From the NCBI GenBank assembly GCA_012840485.1, contig DULG01000019.1:1-64000 (forward strand): 64,000 nt of DNA, in the 5' to 3' direction. The notes under the pieces were generated by a model. That model was given only the letters and a program-made list of their open reading frames with translations. It was not told the origin of the DNA and made no database searches. A program made the translations under genes and the position numbers. Of this stretch, positions 1 to 7,553 are shown piece after piece. Position 1 is the stretch's first letter. Every line of letters begins with the position of its first letter. Origin of the DNA: Clostridia bacterium (GTDB lineage: Bacteria > Bacillota > Thermoanaerobacteria > Thermoanaerobacterales > Thermoanaerobacteraceae).

Positions 1-5
1 CTAAG

Positions 6-121
<116 letters not shown>

Positions 122-134
122 TTTATACATATTT

Positions 135-190
135 AAAGAGAGGTAGTCTGTTTTTAAAATAGACTACCTCTTTTCTGATTTTTTTATGTA
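135..190 (+). terminator. Rho-independent terminator of the rRNA operon
   Basis: A stem of about 14 bp pairs AAAGAGAGGTAGTCT (135-149) with AGACTACCTCTTTT (161-174). A T-rich tract follows at 171-187. It lies 14 nt after the 5S rRNA. Confidence 0.9.
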
Positions 191-210
191 GTAAAATTTA
201 GTAATTGCGA

Positions 211-870
211 TTAGTTTAAATAAAGGAGTTCAAATAACATTTTTTCTGCGGGATCGATAATAGGTATATTTAATTTTTCCGCAAGTGCTTCTTTTAAATA
301 AGGTAAGTGAGTACAACCTAATACTAGGCCGTCTGGATAAAAATTTTTAGGTACTAAATTGATAAGGTTAAAGTTCTCAATGATAACTTCTGGATTTTCA
401 AAATTTTCAATTGATCTTATTATAGGAAGCATAGTTATTCCGATAATTTGAACTAACGGGTTATTTTTATAAAATATCTTTTCTATTGCCTCTAAGGATT
501 GACTGTTAGCAGTCCAGATTATCAGACGGTTGTATTCTAAAGCTATCATATGGTATACTTGAAGAGGTGTTACAATATGTATATCTGGATATTTTTGCTT
601 TATAATTTCAAAATCTATTGAAGCTGAAAGAGAATTACAGTAAATCATTATTTTCTTTATGTTTTGTTCTCTAAAGTTCTCTATTACAGAGATTACTTTT
701 TGTGTGAGAACATCGGGTTTTAAAAATTGAAGGATGTTTTGTTCATCTGGGTTTGAAGCCGTAGAAACCCCTAATGCTTCAAACCCATTTTTTTTCACAA
801 AATTGACTCCCATTTGTGTATCTGTCGGAGTACCAGCTATAACTCCGATAGTTTTATAAAATTGAGACAA
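211..870 (-). CDS. Asp/Glu racemase-family protein linked to methionine uptake
   Basis: A cofactor-independent amino-acid racemase fold of about 219 aa. Counting from the upstream ATG (876), the two active-site cysteines are at 80 (MIYCNS) and 188 (LGCTH), with IIDPAE near the C-terminus. The N-terminal motif (GVIAGTPTDT) differs from the GVFDSGVGG of glutamate racemase MurI, so a glutamate role is not assured. The Shine-Dalgarno GGAGGAG (877-883) touches the ATG at 876, so the TTG at 870 is the better-spaced start. It is the last gene of the SAM-riboswitch metNIQ operon, 16 nt after metQ. Inference: it racemises an imported amino acid, perhaps methionine. Family call is firm, substrate unknown. 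Confidence 0.8.
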   Translation of the reverse strand: MSQFYKTIGVIAGTPTDTQMGVNFVKKNGFEALGVSTASNPDEQNILQFLKPDVLTQKVISVIENFREQNIKKIMIYCNSLSASIDFEIIKQKYPDIHIVTPLQVYHMIALEYNRLIIWTANSQSLEAIEKIFYKNNPLVQIIGITMLPIIRSIENFENPEVIIENFNLINLVPKNFYPDGLVLGCTHLPYLKEALAEKLNIPIIDPAEKMLFELLYLN

Positions 871-886
871 TAACATCTCCTCCTGT

Positions 887-1711
887 TTAAAAAGCAGGTA
901 CTACTGCGCCTTTGTAATTATCTTCAATGAATTTTTTTACTTCTGGAGAATTTAAAGCTTCAGCTAATTTCTTAAGCTCAGGCCTTGATTCGTCGCCTTT
1001 GCGAATAACGAGTACATTGACATAGGGAGAATTTGCTGATTCGATAAATAGAGCATCTTTAGTTGGCACAAGGCCAGCCTCCAAGGCATAATTAGTATTT
1101 ATTACTGCTGCATCTACATCCGATAATACTCTTGGTAAAGTAGCTGCTTCCAATTCAGAAATCTTAATTTTTTTAGGATTTTCGACAATGTCATTTACTG
1201 TTGCTTTAATGCCTGCATCTGGTTTTAATTTTATTATTCCAGCTGACTGCAATAGCAATAAGGCTCTTCCTCCATTAGTAGCATCATTTGGTATTGCAAT
1301 AGTAGCACCTTCTTTTAGGTCATTGAGATTTTTAATTTTTTGTGAGTATATTCCCATGGGTTCAATATGAACTTTAGCAATGTATGTTAGATTAAGATTA
1401 TGTTCTTTTGAAAAATCTTCAAGGTAAGGAATGTGCTGGAAGTAATTAGCATCTAATTCTTTTTCGGCAAGCTTTAGATTAGGCTGTACATAATCTGTAA
1501 ATTCAACAATTTCCAAATTGATTCCCTCTTTTGCAAGCATAGGTTTTACCACATTCAAAATTTGAGCGTGGGGAACAGGAGTAGCTCCTACTTTTATAGT
1601 TATTTGTGATGAATTTGGTGTTTGAGAAGTAGATGTTTGCTTTGTTCCACATCCTGAAATAGAGAGAGTTATAAAAATAGTTATTAAGATTATAGTTAAA
1701 AATTTTTTCAT
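887..1711 (-). CDS. metQ: Methionine ABC transporter substrate-binding lipoprotein MetQ
   Basis: A 274-aa NlpA/MetQ-family lipoprotein. It has a hydrophobic signal peptide and a lipobox ending at Cys21 (SISGC), a Ser/Thr-rich linker, then the family pattern VGATPVPHAQIL and TDYVQPNLKLAEKELDANYFQH in two parts. After lipidation it should sit on the outer face of the membrane and deliver L- or D-methionine to MetI/MetN. Shine-Dalgarno AAAGGAGG precedes the ATG. It is the third gene of the operon, downstream of metI. Length is normal. Confidence 0.95.
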   Translation of the reverse strand: MKKFLTIILITIFITLSISGCGTKQTSTSQTPNSSQITIKVGATPVPHAQILNVVKPMLAKEGINLEIVEFTDYVQPNLKLAEKELDANYFQHIPYLEDFSKEHNLNLTYIAKVHIEPMGIYSQKIKNLNDLKEGATIAIPNDATNGGRALLLLQSAGIIKLKPDAGIKATVNDIVENPKKIKISELEAATLPRVLSDVDAAVINTNYALEAGLVPTKDALFIESANSPYVNVLVIRKGDESRPELKKLAEALNSPEVKKFIEDNYKGAVVPAF

Positions 1712-1737
1712 TTCTGTTGCCTCCTTTTAGAAATAAT

Positions 1738-2391
1738 TTATCTGTTTTTTGACAAATGTTTCACTAATACATCTCCTGCAAATTGTATCAACTGCACCAT
1801 AGCTACCAAAATTGCTACGGTATAAAGCATAATGTCGAGCATAAATCGCTGATATCCATATCTTACTGCTAAATCTCCTAGCCCACCACCTCCTATAACA
1901 CCTGCCATTGCAGAATATCCTACTAAATTTATAGTAGTTATAGTAACCCCTGCTGCTATGGAAGGTAGAGCCTCAGGGATTAACACCTTAGTTATAATTT
2001 GAAAAGGCGAGGCTCCCATAGACTGGGCTGCTTCAATGACACCGCGGTCTACCTCTCTCAATGCTGTTTCGGTAAGCCTTCCCATAAAAGGGATAGCTGC
2101 TACAGAAAGTGGAACAATAGCAGCAGTGGTTCCTATAGCTTTTCCTACAAGCAACCGGGTGAAAGGTATAAGTACAATTAAAAGTATTACAAAGGGTACA
2201 GAACGGAAAATATTTACAATAGTACCTAGTATTTTGTTTAAAGGTTCGTTATGCAGTATCTGATCTTTGTCAGTTACCATTAACAGCACACCAAGTGGTA
2301 CACCAAAAATTGTTGCTATGAGCGTTGATACCACTACCATGTATATAGTTTGCCACGTTCCGACCAGCAATAAGTTTATAGTTTCAGACAT
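1738..2391 (-). CDS. metI: Methionine ABC transporter permease MetI
   Basis: A membrane permease of about 217 aa with the MetI pattern TWQTIYMVVVSTL at the N-terminus and five or so hydrophobic segments. The EAA loop is visible as EAAQSMGASPFQIITKVLIP in the second half. It forms the transmembrane channel with the MetN ATPase. A TTG lies 6 nt upstream, but Shine-Dalgarno GGAGGTG is 9 nt before the ATG at 2391, which is preferred. Its start overlaps the end of metN by 8 nt, indicating translational coupling. Confidence 0.95.
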   Translation of the reverse strand: MSETINLLLVGTWQTIYMVVVSTLIATIFGVPLGVLLMVTDKDQILHNEPLNKILGTIVNIFRSVPFVILLIVLIPFTRLLVGKAIGTTAAIVPLSVAAIPFMGRLTETALREVDRGVIEAAQSMGASPFQIITKVLIPEALPSIAAGVTITTINLVGYSAMAGVIGGGGLGDLAVRYGYQRFMLDIMLYTVAILVAMVQLIQFAGDVLVKHLSKNR

Positions 2392-3418
2392 TTTCAATCA
2401 CCTCCACGTCGAGTCCCAAATCTTTTAGATATTTTAAAGCAGCGTCTGTTTCACCGTTTTTGCCTCTTAGCTCAACTATAAGAGTACCGTAGGGCATACC
2501 CTGGATGTGGTCAATGTTTCCATAGAGAATATTGGTGTCAACATCAAATTTTCTTATAATGCTTGATATGACAGGTTCTGTTGTAATTTCGCCGAAAAAG
2601 GCAATTTTAATAATTTTGCCTTCCAAGTGTTCGTGGGACAAGTTTTCAATCCTATCTTTTAATTCCTTAGGTATTTCTGATAAAGTTACAGATTTTAAAA
2701 AATTTCGTGCGGTTTCTGTTTGAGGTTTTTTAAATACTTCAATAAGAGGTCCCTGTTCTACCACACGACTTTTTTCAATAACTGCTACTTTATTGCAAAT
2801 TTGTTTAATGACATTCATTTCATGAGTTATGAGAACTATGGTGATTCCCAGCTCCCTATTTATATCTTTTAAAAGATTTAAAATAGAAAGAGTTGTTTCT
2901 GGATCCAGCGCTGAAGTAGGTTCGTCACAAAGAAGAACTTTCGGATCATTAGCCAGGGCTCGTGCTATGCCTACCCGCTGTTTTTGACCGCCTGAAAGCT
3001 GAGAAGGATAGTTGTCGGCCTTGTCGGAAAGCCCCACGAGCTCTAAAAGATTTTCTACTTTTTTATCGATTGTCCTTTTGTCCAGCCCGGCAATCTCCAA
3101 AGGAAAAGCCACATTGCCTCTGACAGTTCTGGATGATAACAGATTAAAATGCTGGAATATCATGCCTATTTTTTTTCGCATTTCTTTTAATTCAGAGGGA
3201 GAAAGCCGAGTCATTTCAACACCATCTATCTCAATTGAACCGGAAGTTGGCTTTTCGAGCATATTTATGCAGCGCAGGAGAGTACTCTTTCCAGCACCGC
3301 TCAGACCTATAATTCCAAAAATATCACCTTTTTCTATGCTGAGGTTGACATCTTCCAAAGCCCTAACATTTCCTGAAGCTGAATGATAAATTTTTGTAAG
3401 GTTTCTAATGTAGATCAA
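2384..3418 (-). CDS. metN: Methionine ABC transporter ATP-binding protein MetN
   Basis: A 344-aa ABC ATPase. Walker A is GLSGAGKST (38-46), the signature is LSGGQKQRVGIARAL, and Walker B is VLLCDEPTSALD. After about residue 265 comes a C-terminal NIL (ACT-like) domain of the kind that binds methionine and inhibits transport in MetN. The start is TTG, 7 nt after GGAGG. It is the first gene after the SAM-I riboswitch, so transcription should fall when S-adenosylmethionine is plentiful. Confidence 0.97.
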   Translation of the reverse strand: MIYIRNLTKIYHSASGNVRALEDVNLSIEKGDIFGIIGLSGAGKSTLLRCINMLEKPTSGSIEIDGVEMTRLSPSELKEMRKKIGMIFQHFNLLSSRTVRGNVAFPLEIAGLDKRTIDKKVENLLELVGLSDKADNYPSQLSGGQKQRVGIARALANDPKVLLCDEPTSALDPETTLSILNLLKDINRELGITIVLITHEMNVIKQICNKVAVIEKSRVVEQGPLIEVFKKPQTETARNFLKSVTLSEIPKELKDRIENLSHEHLEGKIIKIAFFGEITTEPVISSIIRKFDVDTNILYGNIDHIQGMPYGTLIVELRGKNGETDAALKYLKDLGLDVEVIENV

Positions 3419-3441
3419 AGAAAAACCTCCTTTCCCAAAAT

Positions 3442-3604
3442 AAAAAATCCCCTTCTGACAGTACGAAGAGGCCTTTAAATCCTCTTATCTGCCAGAACTA
3501 AACGTTCTGCAGGAATTAGCACCGTGTAGCCTATGTTTATAACTTTTGGCCACCGGTTGCCGGGTTTCATCGGGCCAGTCCCTCCACCTGCTCTCGATAA
3601 GAGT
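3442..3604 (-). promoter_or_regulatory. SAM-I (S-box) riboswitch with attenuator, upstream of metNIQ
   Basis: On the minus strand the aptamer (3604 to about 3482) has the S-box hallmarks AGAGCAGGTGGAGGGACTGG, GATGAAACCCGGCAACC and GGTGCTAATTCCTGC. P1 pairs CTCTTATC (3597-3604) with GATAAGAG (3483-3490). The expression platform is a terminator, CCTCTTC (3465-3471) with GAAGGGG (3449-3455), followed by six T (3442-3447). The P1 3' strand AAGAGG can instead pair with CCTCTT, giving an antiterminator. Predicted logic: SAM bound means P1 forms, the terminator forms, and metNIQ is off. Confidence 0.96.
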
Positions 3605-3638
3605 TTTATTTTATTGTTCACTTTAGCAATTTAATTAG

Positions 3639-3667
3639 ATAATAACATCGTAAAGAACTTTTGTCAA
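3639..3667 (-). promoter_or_regulatory. Sigma-A promoter of the riboswitch-metNIQ transcript
   Basis: Minus-strand consensus -35 TTGACA (3662-3667), a 17-nt spacer, and -10 TATTAT (3639-3644). It lies about 35 nt before the aptamer, which fits a start of transcription near 3632. Confidence 0.85.
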
Positions 3668-3727
3668 TAGGTAAAAAAGCAATTTGTCAATAGCCAGCGA
3701 AAATGTCATTGTTATCGCGATAATTAA

Positions 3728-3862
3728 TCCAAGAGTGTCTACAATAATATACTAGCACCAGTTAAGCAAGCCTATGAAATGTTAAATAAACTTAGTGAAA
3801 AGCATACTGAACTTTTTAAAAAGGATCACTTTTCTTCTGATTTTTGTGCTATAATAAATTAA
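3728..3862 (+). pseudogene. Possible 3' relic of an unidentified gene
   Basis: An open frame of 44 codons runs from just after a stop at 3725 to TAA at 3860-3862. It has a helical, gene-like composition (for example APVKQAYEMLNKLSEKHTEL) but no start codon with a ribosome-binding site near its 5' end. I do not recognise the family. It may be the leftover C-terminus of a gene deleted upstream, or chance. It carries the -10 element of the next gene at its end. Confidence 0.25.
3847..3855 (+). promoter_or_regulatory. Extended -10 promoter for the GNAT gene
   Basis: TGCTATAAT (3847-3855) is a perfect extended -10 element. No good -35 was seen. It lies about 30 nt before the start codon at 3887. 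Confidence 0.55.
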
Positions 3863-3886
3863 AAATTCCTTTGGAGGGTTTTGGTC

Positions 3887-4456
3887 ATGTTAAAAAGTAA
3901 TAGAATTGAACTTGTTCCATTTGAGAGCAAATATTTTGAAAAATTTGTAGAGTTTCGGAATAGTGATGATAGTAGAAATTTAACGATGCCGGGTATACCA
4001 TATCCTGTTACAGTAGAAACTGTTGCAGAAAGGTGGAAAACAAAAAAAGATCCAAAAGAAAATGGAGAATTTGCTATAATACTTAGGAGCACAGGTGAAT
4101 ATATAGGGAATGTTTCGTATAATAATGTGGACTGGAAAAATAGAAACTGTGAGATTGCGATAATGATTGGGGAAGAAAAACACAGAAATAAAGGCTATGG
4201 GACGGAAGCTTTAAATTTACTACTGGATTTTATTTTTAATGAATTAAATTTACATCGAGTAGAGTTAAGGGTCTATGATTTTAATGAAAGGGCAATAAAG
4301 AGTTATGAACAATGTGGTTTTAAAAAAGAAGGGTTATTGAGAGAGGTAACATATAAGCATGGTAAGTACATAAATGAATATGTAATGGGAATTTTAAAAG
4401 AAGAGTTTATTAATAGAAACAATTATTACCAGGGAAATAATAACAATAATAAGTGA
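3887..4456 (+). CDS. GNAT-family N-acetyltransferase (RimJ/RimL type)
   Basis: About 189 aa with the RimJ/L-type acetyltransferase pattern. It contains the beta-strand GEFAIILRSTGEYIGNVS, the acetyl-CoA-binding loop EKHRNKGYGTEALNL (Q/RxxGxG/A-like) and the late motif FNERAIKSYEQCGFKKEG. These enzymes transfer acetyl from acetyl-CoA to amino groups of proteins or small molecules; the substrate cannot be read here. A TTG two codons upstream is too close to the GGAGGG at 3873-3878, so the ATG at 3887 is chosen. It lies 15 nt before thpR. The C-terminus ends in an odd Asn-rich tail. Confidence 0.85.
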   Translation: MLKSNRIELVPFESKYFEKFVEFRNSDDSRNLTMPGIPYPVTVETVAERWKTKKDPKENGEFAIILRSTGEYIGNVSYNNVDWKNRNCEIAIMIGEEKHRNKGYGTEALNLLLDFIFNELNLHRVELRVYDFNERAIKSYEQCGFKKEGLLREVTYKHGKYINEYVMGILKEEFINRNNYYQGNNNNNK

Positions 4457-4471
4457 ACAAGGAGGATAATT

Positions 4472-5020
4472 ATGAGAGCTTTTATTGGAATTGATATAGG
4501 CGAAAAAGCTATAGAGCAGATAGTGAGATTTCAGGAAACATTAAAAAATTATACTGTAAAAGGGAGATGGACTTATAAAGATAATTTCCACATCACATTA
4601 AAATTCTTAGGGGAAATAGAAGTAGAGGTCATCTCTAAAATAGAAGAGGCAGTAAAAGTAGCAGTAAAGGGCATTAGTCCTTTTTACATACGACTTTCAG
4701 AAGTAGGATTTTTTAAAGGTGATAAGGAGATGAGAGTTTTGTGGATAGGAACAGAAGAAAGTGAATTTCTAAATAAATTGCATCACAATATAGATAAAGA
4801 ATTATATAAAATAGGATTTGCAAAAGATGAAAGAAAATTTACTTCTCACATTACTATTGCAAGAGATATACGTTTAAAAATTGGAATTGAAGAAATAAAT
4901 AATCTTTTTGCTAAGGAAGAGAAAAATGATATTTTAGTTGATGAAATATTTTTATATGAGAGTGCTGTTTATGGTAACATAAGAAAATATATACCTCTTT
5001 TTGGTGTACCTCTAAAATAA
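4472..5020 (+). CDS. thpR: RNA 2',3'-cyclic phosphodiesterase ThpR (LigT/2H family)
   Basis: 182 aa, normal for the family. Two HxTx catalytic motifs are visible: HITL at 40-43 and HITI at 126-129. The N-terminus MRAFIGIDIG is typical of ThpR. 2H enzymes of this class hydrolyse 2',3'-cyclic phosphate RNA ends to 2'-phosphate; the cellular substrate is uncertain. AAGGAGG precedes the ATG. It is probably co-transcribed with the acetyltransferase upstream and converges with rqcH. Confidence 0.93.
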   Translation: MRAFIGIDIGEKAIEQIVRFQETLKNYTVKGRWTYKDNFHITLKFLGEIEVEVISKIEEAVKVAVKGISPFYIRLSEVGFFKGDKEMRVLWIGTEESEFLNKLHHNIDKELYKIGFAKDERKFTSHITIARDIRLKIGIEEINNLFAKEEKNDILVDEIFLYESAVYGNIRKYIPLFGVPLK

Positions 5021-5023
5021 ATA

Positions 5024-5046
5024 TAAGGTGCAGGTATTGCACCTTA
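5024..5046 (-). terminator. Hairpin between convergent thpR and rqcH
   Basis: A 9-bp stem pairs TAAGGTGCA (5024-5032) with TGCACCTTA (5038-5046), with a 5-nt loop. On the minus strand it is followed by a T-rich stretch, so it best serves rqcH, whose stop codon it includes. It may also slow polymerase leaving thpR. Confidence 0.6.
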
Positions 5047-6756
5047 TTCAGGATTAACATAAAGAGTTTTTTGATTTGTGTATATTACAAAGCCCGGCTT
5101 TGCACCAGAGGGCTTTTTTACGTATTTTCTTAGAGTATAGTCAACAGGTGCATTTGAGGAATGTTTTGCTTTGCTATACTTGGCAGCTAATTTTGCAGCT
5201 TCTATTAAAGTGCTTTCAGGTACAGGCTTGTTATTTGTTCTGATTATCACATGGGACCCTGGTATGTCTTTTGTGTGAAGCCAGATATCGTTAGGATTTG
5301 CGAATTTTAACGTTAGATAATCGTTTTGAGTGTTATTTTTCCCTATATATATGTCGAAACCGTCTGAAGATACTACATGTAATGGTTGAGAAAGAGTTTG
5401 CCGTGATATTTTTTTCTTTTGCTGCTTATGTATATACCCTTGTTCAGACAGTTCATTTTTTACTTCCTCTATTTCTGATGGTAATGTACAATTTTCCAAA
5501 TTCACTAGTTGACCTTCTAAATAAGTTATTTCCTCAAGAGTATCGGATATTTGTTTTTCTATTATTTTATTGGCATTTTTTAACTTGCTGTATTTTTTAA
5601 AGTATCTTTGGGCATTTTCTGAAGGGGAATATTTTTTGTCAATGGGTATTTCAATTTCTTCGCCAGTGTAATAGTTTATAGTTTTGAAGCTTTCCATTCC
5701 TTTTTTTAGAAGGTGCATATTTGCTGTTATAAGTTCGCCGTAAAGTCTAAAAGTGTCAGCATTTTTTGCTTCGCTTAATTCTTGTTGAAGTTTATCTAAT
5801 TTGTTATAAAGTTTTTCTAAATTGTTGTTGATGATTTTTCTTAAATCCGAGGACCTTGCTTGCAAATTTACTATATTTGCTTTTTCACTGAAAAATTTAC
5901 AAGCAGCTTGGTTTACTGTAGGGAAAAAGGTTTTTGTAATATATTGAGTCAAATCAATACAAGAAAAGTCAATTACTTCATTTTCCTGAAAAGCAATGCA
6001 AGGTTTTAAATTTAAGCTTAAAACATCTTCATATATTTTTTTTATGTTTTGATATAGATTTTCAATATGCTCATCTTCTATTGATTCTACAAATTTGTCA
6101 GATACATTACACCTAAAAGCAACTTCTCTTGCTAAAGTGGGGCTAAATCCTTGTAGAATATCTATTAAGGCTTTTTCAATTTTTTTTGACTTGTACTTAT
6201 TAACAGCTTCTTTAAAAGAAGGTAGCGAGAGATTATTTATATTTAACTTTTCCTGCAGTGGTGGGTAGACATATTGCCTCCCAGGTAGTACTTCTCTTAC
6301 TTTACTCATATCGGAATATACTCTTTTTATGCTATCTATTATCGTTTGAGTAGCTTTGTCAATTAATATGATATTGCTGTGTCTTCCCATTATTTCAATA
6401 ATTAGAGTTTTAATTGTTTGATTTTCTAATTCGTCTTTTGTTTCTATATCGATTTTTACTATTCTGTCAAATTCCAGCTGTTTTATATCCATTATCTTGC
6501 CGCTTTGAAGGTGTTTTCTTGAAAGCATGCAAAACATTGGAGGCTCAGCAGGATTTTCTTTATTTTCTTCTGTTAAATACATTCTTGGATAGTTTGCGTT
6601 AGCTGATAAAAGAAGTTTATAGTTTTTACCTTTGTTTCGTATTATAAAGATTAATTCTTCTTTTTCAGGCTGATATATTTTGTCAATTCTGCCACCAGTA
6701 ATTTCTTCTTTTAATTCTTTTACTATTGCGTGTAAAGTTATTCCATCTAATGCCAT
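5044..6756 (-). CDS. rqcH: Ribosome quality-control protein RqcH (NEMF/Rqc2 homolog, NFACT)
   Basis: About 570 aa with the NFACT layout. An N-terminal NFACT-N domain begins MALDGITLHAIVKELKEEI, followed by a long central coiled coil (about residues 280-440). A C-terminal NFACT-R/DUF814 domain has NDIWLHTKDIPGSHVIIR. The family binds stalled 50S subunits and recruits tRNA-Ala to add C-terminal alanine tails; older annotations call it fibronectin-binding protein. The ATG at 6756 is chosen because GGAGGT lies 8 nt upstream, and a TTG start at 6771 would contain it. It is a single-gene minus-strand transcript. Confidence 0.95.
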   Translation of the reverse strand: MALDGITLHAIVKELKEEITGGRIDKIYQPEKEELIFIIRNKGKNYKLLLSANANYPRMYLTEENKENPAEPPMFCMLSRKHLQSGKIMDIKQLEFDRIVKIDIETKDELENQTIKTLIIEIMGRHSNIILIDKATQTIIDSIKRVYSDMSKVREVLPGRQYVYPPLQEKLNINNLSLPSFKEAVNKYKSKKIEKALIDILQGFSPTLAREVAFRCNVSDKFVESIEDEHIENLYQNIKKIYEDVLSLNLKPCIAFQENEVIDFSCIDLTQYITKTFFPTVNQAACKFFSEKANIVNLQARSSDLRKIINNNLEKLYNKLDKLQQELSEAKNADTFRLYGELITANMHLLKKGMESFKTINYYTGEEIEIPIDKKYSPSENAQRYFKKYSKLKNANKIIEKQISDTLEEITYLEGQLVNLENCTLPSEIEEVKNELSEQGYIHKQQKKKISRQTLSQPLHVVSSDGFDIYIGKNNTQNDYLTLKFANPNDIWLHTKDIPGSHVIIRTNNKPVPESTLIEAAKLAAKYSKAKHSSNAPVDYTLRKYVKKPSGAKPGFVIYTNQKTLYVNPE

Positions 6757-6789
6757 TGGTATAACCTCCAAATTTTATTGTACATAAAA

Positions 6790-6819
6790 AGTATACCATG
6801 GAATTAAAGGATTAAACAA
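6790..6819 (-). promoter_or_regulatory. Promoter of rqcH
   Basis: Minus-strand -10 TATACT (6790-6795) and -35 TTGTTT (6814-6819) with an 18-nt spacer, 34 nt before the rqcH start. Confidence 0.5.
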
Positions 6820-6873
6820 TAAAAATTATATATGCATAATGTCAGATATATTACCATTTGCTTCTTCCCAAAA

Positions 6874-6896
6874 TTTACACATACTATATGTGTAAA
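6874..6896. promoter_or_regulatory. Perfect 10-bp inverted repeat (operator-like)
   Basis: Arms TTTACACATA (6874-6883) and TATGTGTAAA (6887-6896) are separated by 3 nt. A weak + strand promoter (TTGCTT 6858-6863, 18-nt spacer, TACTAT 6882-6887) would place the repeat over its -10. It differs in sequence from the palindrome at 6950. Confidence 0.55.
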
Positions 6897-6941
6897 ACTT
6901 AGCTATCTCTAAATTTATGACATGCATAAAAGGAGATTGTA

Positions 6942-6971
6942 TTGATTTTAATTGTAACATTTGTTACAATT
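6942..6971 (+). promoter_or_regulatory. Promoter with overlapping palindromic operator, ChrB-like/MFS operon
   Basis: -35 TTGATT (6942-6947), 17-nt spacer, and extended -10 TGTTACAAT (6962-6970). A perfect palindrome with arms AATTGTAACA (6950-6959) and TGTTACAATT (6962-6971) and a 2-nt centre covers the spacer and the whole -10. That is a standard repressor geometry. The cognate regulator is not known. Confidence 0.7.
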
Positions 6972-7010
6972 AACTAAGATGCAAAAATAGGAATTGGAGG
7001 AGGTGTAAAA

Positions 7011-7538
7011 TTGAAATGGCTTCTTTTTGTATATAAGGTTCCCAGCGATTCTTCAACGGCTAGAGTTACTATATGGAGGAGGATAAAGAAAATTGGGGCT
7101 TTGTATTTGCAACAGTCTGTATGCATTGTGCCATATATGGAGAAATTTTTAAAAGAAGTAGAAAGGTTAAAAGAGGAAATCAATAGCTTTGGGGGGGATT
7201 TTAAAGCTTTTGAGGTAGTAGCCCTTGAAGAAGAGACAGAAAAAGATATAATAGCACAGTTCAATAATCAAAGATGGGAAGAATACAGTGAAATAAAAGA
7301 ACAGTGCGAGGAATTTTTTAAAGAAATTGAAAAAGAAATAGGGAGAAAAAATTTTACTTTTGCAGAATTAGAAGAAAATGAGGACGAACTTAATAAATTA
7401 TACAAGTGGTTTGAAAAAGTAGTCCAAAGAGATGTGTTTGAATGTGAGGCAAAAAAAGAAGTAGAAGAGTTGCTAAAAAAAGCAAGCCAGGATTTTGAAG
7501 GGTTTACTTCCTTGGTTTATGAAAATAACAAAGAGTGA
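7011..7538 (+). CDS. ChrB N-terminal domain-like protein
   Basis: 175 aa. The start MKWLLFVYKVPSDSSTARVT and the following WRRIKKIGALYLQQSVCIVP resemble the N-terminal domain of ChrB, a chromate-resistance regulator. The C-terminal ChrB domain is absent, so this is a stand-alone short form. The remainder is charged and helical, probably coiled coil (residues 44-165). The start is TTG after GGAGGAGGTG. It lies 15 nt before an MFS transporter gene and is surely co-transcribed. The role could be sensing or regulating the transporter; no metal-binding motif is evident. Family call moderate, function unknown. Confidence 0.75.
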   Translation: MKWLLFVYKVPSDSSTARVTIWRRIKKIGALYLQQSVCIVPYMEKFLKEVERLKEEINSFGGDFKAFEVVALEEETEKDIIAQFNNQRWEEYSEIKEQCEEFFKEIEKEIGRKNFTFAELEENEDELNKLYKWFEKVVQRDVFECEAKKEVEELLKKASQDFEGFTSLVYENNKE

Positions 7539-7553
7539 TGGGAGGTATTTTAA

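Noticed and set aside
6917-6973. 18-codon cysteine-rich open frame (four Cys in CX4CX4CX2C) starting at an ATG in the rqcH-ChrB gap
   Set aside because: It has no Shine-Dalgarno sequence, it runs through the palindrome, and the TGT/TGC codons can be explained by the TTGTAAC-type repeat. The TTG leader at 6942 in another frame is better supported.
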